The notes beneath the pieces were generated by a model. That model worked only from the letters and a program-made list of their open reading frames with translations, made no database searches and had not been told where the DNA came from. A stretch of DNA of 64,000 nt, from assembly GCA_019155185.1 (NCBI GenBank), contig CM032814.1:13615547-13679546 (forward strand), written 5' to 3'. Of the stretch, positions 26,501 through 38,500 are shown one piece after another. Numbering within the stretch: the first letter of the stretch is position 1; each line of letters begins with the position of its first letter. The position numbers and the translations under genes were made by a program. Origin of the DNA: Beaufortia kweichowensis (lineage: Eukaryota; Chordata; Actinopteri; Cypriniformes; Gastromyzontidae).

Positions 26501-29500
26501 TCAGCAAGATACAGAACTGAACTAACATCAATCCACAGGCTTTTAACATTTTTGTCTCGTTTTTCAATAAAACTATTTACACATTAAACCAGATGCATTC
26601 ATATGAGAAGACGACTTGATTACAGGGAATGTACATTTTGGTAAATAGTTTTCTATCTATTTAGTTGCATAGGCTAAAGAGTATGTTTAGAATTTTTGTA
26701 TTGAAAAGAAACACTTTTTAAATGTTTTAGTCATTATTTTTACAGGTGCACAAAGAACAAATCTTGATTCCTTGTGAATTAAAAAAAAATTCATTGAAAG
26801 TAAAAAAAAACGCATCAATTCTTTTAGAAAGGACGTTGCAATTTATAAATTTCTTTTTAATTCTTTTGTTTTGCAGAAACCCCTCTACAGCTGTATCACC
26901 AAAAATGAAAGTAAGCAAAATTGCACAGAAAGGTTCCATTGAAAGACATCAGTCTGTAACTCATTTTTGTTGATGCGGTCCTCAGAGATTGAATTTCCTG
27001 TTTGATGATGTCACTTCTTCACTCCCTGACCTGTATTAAATGAAATGCCACTCTGTCTCATGACTTGTTTATGTGCCTGGGAGGCGAGGTCATGACCTGT
27101 GCCCTCCTGAAATTTGCCTGAATATAGTGCTTGTTTATCTTTATTTGTAGTAGTACTGCTCTTTAAAGCTTTCCAGACATCCTCATGCTTGGCCATTTGA
27201 TACTCCATGAGTGGCCTGTGACTTATCAAGGATATTTTTATTAAAATGAGTACTTTCTCTTGTGCGTGTTAATCCTGTTATGTTAAGCCTTGCATTGTGA
27301 ACATTTTTGGCCCATGTTCCACCTTCCTTTAGTGTATTTGTGTGTGTTGTTCTTTAGTGGGCTCAGTATGCTGCAGTTATGCTGGGAGACACACTAACTG
27401 TCGTGAATACTGTCAGGCCATCTTCCGCACAGACGCGTCACCCACTGTCTCCCAGATTAACGCTGTCAAAGAATACTGCCAGAGCATCAGTCCACAGCTT
27501 ATCGGCTGTGTGGCCAACTATACCAAATCCTACCCAATCAGAAGCCCTATTGACAGTAAGTACAAAAACTGTTAGATGTCTATGGTATCAAAAATGATTA
27601 TTATTTTTATTTCTGGTAAGCACTTCCTTTAAGCGTGTCTCCTTTCTTTTGCCAGGTTTGTACTGTTGTGACCGTGCAGAGGAAGCCCACTGTCAGACGG
27701 CCTGCAAGCGAATCCTCCGCACCATGAACACGGAGCAGGAGATCATGGAGGGCTTGATTATGGAGTGTGGCAGTCAGCCCCTCCCACAGGACCCGCTGTG
27801 GCAATGCTTTCTGGGTAGCGCCCATCCTCCCGCCCCAAGTGACCCAGAATCTCCCCCAATCGCCAAAATGGACTGCGCTAAACTCCACTGCTGCTCCAAA
27901 GCCAATACTTCACTGTGCAGGTCAGCACACCACCCAAATGATTGAGTTTAAATAAAAATACCTGCACTAATATTACAAAAACATGCATTATTAACTTGGT
28001 TAAGAGTTATTGACTCTGTGATCCCGAAGCCCCTGATTAACTATTTTAGGTGTTTAAAAATGAAATGGGCAAAAATATGAATAGATTTACATTCAAAGAG
28101 AACCCATATCACATCTGGGGCCCAGCGATGTCCAGTATGCAACCATGTAAAAACCATATAGCAACTACCCAACAACACCCCAAGCATCACCTCAGCATCA
28201 CAGTGGCAAAACAATTATGTGTCAATCTTTATGTGTTTGCTTGTGCTTGTCAGAGTTGGTTTCATATATATATACTGTATACTATACTCCAGGGACATGT
28301 GCACGGAGATCAGCACCAACTGGGGCACTCAGACGTGGCAGGAGTTTGATCAGCGCTGTGAATATAACCCTGTAGAGATGGACCTCATCACCTGCCTGGC
28401 TGACGTAAGAGAGCCGTGCCAGTTAGGCTGCAAAGATCTGACCTACTGCACTAACTTCAACAACAGGTGAGAAGAATTTCAACATCTGCTAATCAAACAT
28501 ATTTTGCTCATAAAGCAGGTCAGAAATATATTAAATACTTAAATTGAAGAAGAGACTCAAGTCATGTTTATAGATAGTAGCATCACAAAGAGAACCATAG
28601 CAATGACATAGTATTGTCCTGGCAACCACCCATGACCCCCAGCATCATAATGGCCAAAGATTTTCAATATCCAGCTGTATCTACTGATTCAGTATGTCAT
28701 ATTCGTTCTTCGATTAAAACCATACGGTTCGTGAGGAGGTTCATTGGGTTCATGTGCTTGGATGCTATTATGTAATTGGATGATACATGGAAAAATGTCC
28801 ATCCATAAACAGTTCCCTGGTCAGCAGTCATAATGTTATGGTACTTTGCGGCCAGCCCATTTTCAATATGGGTTATAAACATAGACTGTGTGATTTATAA
28901 TGGCAGAAGTAGACCCACATCATTTTCGGGTCAAAAAGGCTTCAAGCACAATGAAGGACTGCTGGTTTCCCACCATTGCTGCATGGTTTGTCCATCGCTG
29001 TATTTGTCAATCCCATGGGCCCTTTCAAAAGTGTAAGTCAAGGACGACTCAGCCCTTTAAAACAATACGAATGACACAGAGAGTTTGTGAAAGTGTCAGA
29101 GCAAGCATAGCTGGATGATGAAACGACAAGTCCCATTTTAAGACCTCTGTGGGAGCTTCCAAATGAAGCTCACGGTAAAAGTCCAGACCTCCTGTTTTTT
29201 TTTTTTGTGAAGTTTTTTATTCTTCTTTGTATTCAGTTTTGGCTGGTAATTAGATGTAACAGAGAGTTTATCAGGTATATAGAAAAACACTCACTAATTG
29301 TACTGTTATACTGTTGCTTATATTTACAATTGAAAATATCAAATAATTAAGTACCAAAATTATTATTTTTAATATATGTGTAATATATATATATATATAT
29401 ATTACAAAGTTTAATATGTATGACTATTTATATCAATATAATATAATATATATCAATATAATTTTTCAAGAAAAAACAGTCATTTTCGTACCAAATGGAG

Positions 29501-32500
29501 TAATAATTATATTGTATTGTATTGTATTATATTGTATTATATTATATTGCATTGCATTGCATTGCATTACATTACATTATATTACATTATATTGTATTAT
29601 ATTATATTAAAACAATGTAATTTATTGCTGTACTACTGAGTCCTAATAGCATTATTAGTACTAATATTAGAGGCTCTTTTCTTTTCAACAGTAGGAATAA
29701 TGTTCCCTTAATGTTCCCTAAATTAAAAAAGCTCTAAAAAAAATTCATTGTAAACCCCGGGGTAAGGAAGGAATCCTGTACATTTGTATCATGTATCATT
29801 TAAAATATTATTTGTTTTGGCAAAAACCGATGAATCACACTCCCCAAGATCTGATGGCACCCTTCCGTTCTATGACGGGATCTGGAGTTCATGCAAACAA
29901 CTGCTGGCTTTGATTTCTTTGAAGAATTCCTGAGGATGATTGGGTGGCGGGCACTCCTGCAGTTTTCAAAGAGCGCCCAATGCAAATACGGAAGAAAGCG
30001 GAGAGGGCAGACGTGGCCGGCGTGTTAGGCACGCCTGGAGTGCTGTATACTTACCACGATGCAAATCACAGCAGTGTGCGAGCCACCCTATGGTCTGTAT
30101 CACAGCACAAATAAACCCAGCCTGTTTGTTACTGCAAGAAAAAGACATGTAAATCCCACCCACCCGTCTTTGGGCATTGCTTTCCTTACAGATCGAGAAA
30201 ATGTTAATGCCAAAAATGGCATGCAATGAAAATAAGAAAGGGTTTTACACATTTTGTTGTCTTTTTATTAAAGGAATGCTTTGAGGTTAAAAACATAACC
30301 GTGTTAGCAATTCAACAAGGTAGTTTACAAAATAAAAGATGTGAATCACAACCCAAAACGTGAACCACACCCAAAAGGAAATCCTGTAAACAGTCTATGA
30401 AATGACTAGGAACGACTGCATCTAGAAACCTCACCCCCAAAGTATGACCAGACATCGTTAGAAAGAGAAAAAGAATGAAAGAAATAGTTTCACTGCTGCA
30501 CGTTTCCTGAGGAAGTCCCGCTTCCCAAATGTTCGTCAGCGTGCGGTTTGGAGCATGTGTCGAATGGTAGTAAACAGTGACCTTCTGGGATGCGAGGCAA
30601 TCCCAGAAAACAACACAAATCTGCTTCAAATTAAAAACAAAACAGATTTGTATTTTCATTTTTAATGCTTGCTATTTACGTGCCAAAATTTGCTGCTTCT
30701 GTTGAATATATAAGACTGTGCAACAATTTTCTGCAAACCATCAATGTTTTGTTTACTTTGTAACACACTGAAACCAATGCAAACATGTCTGATATCATTT
30801 GTTTATTAAAGGCTGTTTAGTCGCTGTTATTTTCATCCGTGTTTTCGTGTCTTCAGGCCAACCGAGCTGTTTAGAAGCTGCAACGTTCAGTCAGATCAAG
30901 GTGCCATGAATGATTTTAAACTCTGGTCCAATGGAACCATCAAGATGCCCTTTATGAACATACCGGTGCTGGATATTAGGAAATGTCAACCAGAGATGTG
31001 GAAAGCGGTAGCGTGTGCCCTACAGATCAAACCGTGTTACAGCAAATCCAGAGGCAGCGTAATCTGCAGGTAATTTCTGTTAGATCATGTGTAAATCTGT
31101 GTATTTCCAAATCTGAAATTCCTTTTTGTTCAGTTTCGTGACATTTTTACACGTCATGTAATCCTCCCATTTGTCCACAAATAATCTGCTGATAGTTCCT
31201 AGCACACGTGTTGCTGTACAGTTTTGTGTGTGTGTTTAGTCACAGTTTCTGGATCTCTTTAATGGCGAGAACAGGAAGCATATCCAGGTAATTGCAGGTT
31301 GTCATGTGATGGTTTTGTGCGTTAAACCAGCATGTTGCTTTTGCACAAAGCTTTTGTGGTTAGTTAAACATAAAATAGATGTTAAATCTTCACTGTTGAA
31401 ATGTGTTTATCTATCTGGCTTTCTCGTGGGCACAAGAAATCCTTGACTACGAGCATTCAGAACGCAAATCTCTTTGAGAAAACGCCGGTCTAGTCAATAA
31501 CTTCAGTCTAGTCAAAACAGCCCACCTGATGTTACACTGTGCCAGTGGCTGTTTTGTTTGCACCTGTGCTTACACAAGTCTCGCTCGCATTCCATTCGGT
31601 ATAGACGTGCGCTCCGGTGTTGTAGGGATTAGCCATCCTCACGCAACTCGGCAGGAGAATGTTCTGGAATGATGGAGTCTACCTCTGTGCCGAGAATAAA
31701 GACGTGTGACTATGAGTGATGGCAGGGTACGACCCGTCGTACATTACTCAAGCTTGACACTGTCACACAGCAAAGACCTGTTCAAACAGGTTTAGTGTTT
31801 ATATATGGAGAAAATAAAGAAATGGACAGTCATTTATACCTGTCTGTTGTTGCCAAATATTGATTTGTACTGATTAACCTAAGAACTTATGTTGAAAATC
31901 AAAATTATTTTATAAGATTAATATTTTGTACACATTTGGCCATTGATTTTTTTGTGTATCCACAGAACAGAAACAGTTAGATTTGCAAAATTGGTCCTTG
32001 TTACTAGTTTCATATGTGTGTTTAGTCACAAAACATGCAAGAACCAATGAAATGAGGAGGTACTAATGTGAATTTAGCAATTTAAATATGAACGAACGCT
32101 TCAACATTGTGTGTAACATAATGGTAAATTAGGAGGGAATTGTCATTTTTGTGTAAATTACAACTTTAAATCATGTATAATATACATGAACCTGTCTTTG
32201 AAGTCTCAAAATGTAATTATGAGATTAGAATTATGATTAATTATTTCATTAATTCCACTATGATTTCAGTCTTTGACATGGTCTTACTCAGTCAATAGTA
32301 AAGATATCAATGTTATATTTTCTCTGAATGTTCTTTACATTATGTCGGATGATTTCATGTAGAAAATAAGAAATAAAAAATCAAAATTTTGTATGTCCAC
32401 AACCTTCATATACTGTATCAATCAAATCCATCATCCATATCAATCAAATACTGTAGTTTGAGTTCCTTAACAAAACAATTGTTTGTAATATTGTGAGGGA

Positions 32501-35500
32501 ATGAGAAATAACAAATGCATGGCTAGAACCGGAAATTGCACCCCAGGATGTCAAACCAGTCGGGCTCAAAAGAATGCCACGTATGGACATATGGCAGTTG
32601 AAAGCAAAGCTAAAAGATTGCTTTTAACATAGCAATCTCCCTCCAAGTATGAGGTCTCTTTATGGTGTATACAGTCAACAGGAAGCAAGCTTTCATCTCC
32701 TCTGTCTGAGCCTAAAGGTCACATGAGTTTCAAGATTGGCAGAGACACACAGAGAAGTAATCTGGACACATTCTGTGCCTCTGACACATAAGATTCCCTG
32801 TAATGGGTGTTTTAGTAATCCAGGATGACACTGCTTATATCCTTTCATGATATTCCAGAATTTAAAAGGGAGAGTTGTTGATATTTGATTCGCACAGCTG
32901 GCGTGTGGATCACACGAGGATGGCTCTTCAGAGGCCTCCTGCGATCTGTAGAAATGAAGAAAAATATGTGAATATAGTTGCAGTTGCAACAAAGCTGTGA
33001 TTATGTAAACACAGCATGATTTCATCTCAATCTATTTAAATGGTTTGTTTATTGTTTGCAGATCGGACTGTGTGGATATCCTGACCCAATGTGGGGATCG
33101 TAAGCGCTTTCTTGAGGGACAGACTCCAGAACGGATTTGTGACCTGCTCTCTCCAACAGATGATCCAGAGCGGTGTATCCCTCTGAGAAGATACCTCGGT
33201 GAGTATCTGTGGTCATTATGTTTGCATCTTTTGGGTCATATTGGTTAAAATTGTTATTATTTTGGTGTTCACAGACCCCAGTCCCTTTGATAACGTTATT
33301 GAAGAAGTCATCCATCCTTGCAATCCTAATCCATGTCCCAGCAATCATCTTTGTGAGGTCAACAGGAAAGGCTGTCATCCAGGACAAGACTGTCTGCCTT
33401 ACTTCTGTGTGCCTGGTACACCATATTCATGAACTATATTTTTACTCTTAAAATGTTTAGTTATGAACTTAAACTTAAAAAAGGTAAATATTCATTATAC
33501 TTTAGAAAGGACAGAGAACATGTATAAAGACCTCTTGAAGAATTGCATGTTTACTTCAGCAACTGCTTATCATAAAAAACATTTATTTTTCCACTTATTT
33601 TATAAAAGCACTTTTTGCAAGTTTGTGCAAAAAAGCTAGTTCAAGTCAAGAAATCGGTAAGACAAGCCTATAGGTATACGTTAATTACCCATGATTGATA
33701 ATACAGTTAATTACAAATACAATGAGTTGAACAGAAGTTGCGTTGCATTTTGGGATACAATGTTTTAAGCTTCAGGTTTTATTGTTATATAACATACCCA
33801 TACAGTTTTATACAGTATAGTGAAATGCTTTCTACAACACTTTATTTACAGTATGTTTTCAAATTATATACACAATATAAGGTTACAGAATGAAATAAAA
33901 CCTTGTCTGAGAAGGTTCAGAAATTTGAGAACTGTAATTTTCATATCATCTTTGTGGAATACAGAACCCAGCACACTGCAAATATGGTGGATCATATATT
34001 ACAGAGCATTTACATTTACAGTCATTCATTTAGCAGATGCTTTTATCCAAAGCGACTTACAAGTTTACCAGTGGCACACTGGGAGTGATTAGGGGTGAGG
34101 TGTCTTGCTCAAGGGCACCCCAGTTGTGTCCTGGTGGTACTGGGAATCGAACCAGCAACCATCTGGTTGCTAATCTAACACTAACCACTAGGCACATACA
34201 GAAAGTATACATACTATGTGCTACAATAAAGGAACAGCAGTATGATAGTACACATTTCTGAAGTGCAGAACAATAACATTGACACTTATTATTTTCTCAA
34301 GGGTGTAAATTAGGTGAAGCTTCTGAGTTCCTGGTGCCCATGGACGCTCGTATTCAAGTTCCCACCCGGAACAGGCAGGTGGGCTGCTATGAGGTTTGCA
34401 CCTGCGGTCAGAGCGGCCGTCTGGAGAACTGTGCCGAAATGCCATGTTTGGACACCACCAGGACCTGTTTGGTTAAAGGACAAAGAAAAAGTAAGAGCGT
34501 TTAATTCCGATCACCAGTTTGTTGTTTTAAATGTTCTGTGTTTGTGTTATGTCTCGTGCCATTTCTTGCTCCAGGTCTGGAATGCATCTGCGAGTATGTG
34601 ATACGCTCGACTGAATGAACAGAGTAAAAGCCCTCACATGCTGCAACTTCCTTCCTGTGTTTTCACAGTCGGCTAAAAATATTACTAAACAGACTCTGTG
34701 AAAGTCGTAATTAGTTTTTAGATGCGCTGTTATCAGTGTTTTATGAAGACGCTGTCATCTATTGGTGTGGCGGTGCATTACGTCACAAGTAGATCTTGTA
34801 CTTGCAGCAAAAAATGTTTCCAGTGTTATGTGATATATGCATGTTGTTAATTACCTAGTTTGTTAATTAAGATCTTTTTCCTCTTGTAAACAAGATGAAT
34901 GAGTTTTTGCTTTATTTATTTATTTATTTATTTATTCACTCTTTAAAACGCTTATCTAAGACAGATGTGTCAAGCTGTACGTATGAGACACGCTTGCAAT
35001 GTGCTGCCTCTGAATTTTGATTTTGATTTATGTTTCTAAATTGGAAAATTATGATATTATCATACATATGTCTGATATTATAGTGTACTGTTTTCTCAGT
35101 TAAGCAAAATAAAATCAGAATAAAATCAAGACATGCCATGACTATAGAGCTTTCAAACACTTCCTGTCCTGTCCTTAATGTACCAACCGTTCAGACTATT
35201 GTTCATCATCCAAGATCGTTTTATTATCCCAGTTACATAACTGATAATATTTTGCATTTTATTTTACTGTACAGGTCATGGTACGTCCTTCCGGGTCGAC
35301 TGTCATCAGTGTTCTTGTTTTGCGGGTGATACCATCTGCTCATCTCGCCAATGCCTCAGGTCAGACAGTTTAGATGAGGAGCGGCTCTCCTTCACAGGTT
35401 TGTGCGTTTTATAGGAGTATGAATCATAGATATTACATTATTGTTAAAGTGGAAAGAACAATATAGAAAAATATACATAATTGTTTATTAAATAATTAGA

Positions 35501-38500
35501 AAATGAATTACAATAAATCAAATAATTACTCTTAGACATATATATGCATACCAAGATTCCTTTAAATTGTGTAAAAATATGATTATCTGATTGATACTCT
35601 GTGTTTCAGGACTTCCTTGTGGATGTGCCGACCATTTTGTCCCTGTGTGTGCAAATAATGGACGCACATACCCCAGTGCCTGTGCTGCGCGCTGTGTCGG
35701 CTTCAGAGACAATCAGTTTGTTTTTGGCTCCTGCAGAAGTATTGATCCTTGCTCTTCAAACCCCTGCAAAAAAAACCTAAGGTTTGAACCTTCTGAGCAT
35801 ATATTTAAAGTCGGATAGCTTTACATTTATTTGCCTTAAAACCCTTCCTAACTTTCTCACTACAGCGTTTTGCTTATCACACGGCTTCCTGTATTACAAC
35901 CCCCTAGCTTAGCTTAAAGCAGCGGACTCGTTGTTTGTTCAGGTGTCACGCAGTTTCCTTCTTCGGTCATCTGCAACGGTTAGGCTTGCTGTAGAGGACT
36001 GTGTTTGTGTAACCCTTCCTCTGAAATCACCCTGTCATCTGATGAGCCCTTGTGGTCCTCTCTGGGAACCAGATTGTACATCACAGACCCAGCTCTGGCT
36101 GACCACAGACATTCACCACATGTGATTTTAAGCAATGAGAACTTTAGAGTTTTGTGCAGATCATTTTATGGACGTGTCTACAGATGGTGTGCTTATTAAT
36201 TCATAAGTGTAGATACATGTAAGAATTATTGTGAAATATTATACTGGAGGTCGTGTTAAGGGGTGTTAAGCATTACATTACGGCAAAAACACATTTAAGC
36301 TTTTATAACATAGATGCAACTGAAATGCAATAAAGGTGAGCAGCAGTGTTAAATTTATTGATATTGATAATAATCTTCCATCAAGCCTAAACTGTATGTT
36401 TAATTTGGCGTCGGAATATAAAATGTCTTATGAAAAAAAATGGCTTATCCAATCAGAATACAGCCAGTGTTTATAGTACTGTACCTGTTTTATGTTCATC
36501 TCTTATGTCTGTAAATGTTTGTTTTGCTTCATGCATCACTCAAAATGTTAGCCACAATTTAATGTTCTTGTTCAGATGTCAGAAAGACAACCCGTTGGTA
36601 TCTGAATTTGCACAGCATTTATTTTCTGACGGCATTAATTTAGCAGTACAATAACTGCAGCTCCATTACCTGCAATCTTCCCAGAAGTCTCAAAACATCC
36701 ACTGAGAGTCTTTTTGTGAATCTCCTGTCCTTTCAACATCTGTCTTATGTAACACGTGTTGCGTAACATCTCCTTGGCCCATTTTTCAAAGGATGGCTTT
36801 TCACACTTGTTTGTTCCTTTGTAAACAAGGTAGTAAAATGGCAAACCCTTGATGTTAAAGATTATTTATTTACTGAGGGCAGATCTTGATTTTAATATGG
36901 ATTTAATCACTTTTTAAGGAAGTACAACATGGTCATACCATCTAATAGGAAAAATCTCCCAGTTGTTTCTACTTGAATCTAATGAGATTAGATGTACTAG
37001 TCTACAGTACCTGATAATACATCACTGAATATTCAAAATCTCCTGATCTATGAAAAAGCAACTTCTGAGCAATATTTTTTTCCTGTTGGATGCTATTTTG
37101 GATACGCAGAGTGAAATTATATTATAAATATAATCCATAGGTTTTCTTCCAATATCTAACCATAACTTCAGCGAGCTATATTAAAACTTTTCAAAGAACA
37201 TGCATTTCCATTCCTGTTCCCCAAAGTGCTTAGTAAAATATAATAAAGATGTATTTGCAATGAATGTTAACTGCATTTACAGTAACCTGTGTGTGTGTGT
37301 TTATTTGTTTACAGGTGCATACCTAAAGCGTCAGGTGTGTTTAACAGATCACTCGGAGTATCCTTGCCCACAGTATGAGTGTGTTTCTCGTCCGTCCGGC
37401 TGTGACCAGAACCAGCTGGATCCAGTTTGTGACACAGACAACATGGAGCATGCCAATCTGTGTCTACTGTTCTTACGGGGCAAGACCTTAGCGTACATGG
37501 GTCACTGTCAGGTAGGAACACACATCACTGAAATGATTTTCTTTGTCGGCTGACATATAGATTTTTTTCCTTTTTATGCATTGGGCAGATGCTTGGTATC
37601 TTTTTAAACTGGTATAATTGGGACCGAACCCACAACCTGTGCATTGAGCGTAAAGAACATTATAGTCTACATGGGCAGAGAATGTATTTTTTAGGCATTT
37701 TAAGATATAAAAAAGGAGTGTAGCCTTTCTAAAATCTAATGATAGATTTGATGCTCTCGAGGATAAACTTGCTCTTTAAATCATAAATAATAAATCAATA
37801 TTTATTTGATTTGATGCTCTTGAGGATAAACTTGCTCTTTAAATCATAAATAATAAATGAATATTTATTTGATTTGATGCTCTTGAGGATAAACCTTTAT
37901 CCTCAACATCACACAGCAAGTAAAAGACATTTATATTTTATATGTAGAACACCTTCAGTATTCTGTGATGTGGCACTGATACACTTCTTTGTATTTCAAT
38001 CACATGCTGGATTTTCTGTCATGTGGTTTACAACCATTTGAAGTGTATGTGGCCCTTATTGAGGACAGATGTTTTTTTCAATAATATTACATTTAAAAGA
38101 AGACGAATTATTTGAATGTAGTTTTGACCTCTTTATAGTGAGAATGCAGTGCTCTTAGCTAAGCTTTTAATACTATTGATAGTTCATGGGCATTTTACTT
38201 AACAAATGGACACCAGGGGGCGCCATAGTCCCTTTAGTAAACCCCCAAATACACAGACTTAATTAATCTGGGTACATGTGCTTTTACATTAAGACTTACT
38301 GAGGGGTCAGTGGACTGCATTAACTTAATCTGACCTCTGTGGATAAAGTCATTTATTTACTCTCATTATTATACTTAAAAGCATAATTGCCATGAAGAAA
38401 AGAATTTTTTAACGTTTCTACATGGTTTACAGTTACTACCTTTCATAGAATATACTTCTTCTAAGAGAAATCTTAATGATCATAATCCTTTGGTGTTTGT

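Noticed and set aside
34009..34197. Considered as a tRNA-like gene because of 'gaatcgaaccagcaacc'
   Set aside because: It is part of a common fish dispersed repeat and no cloverleaf can be assembled.
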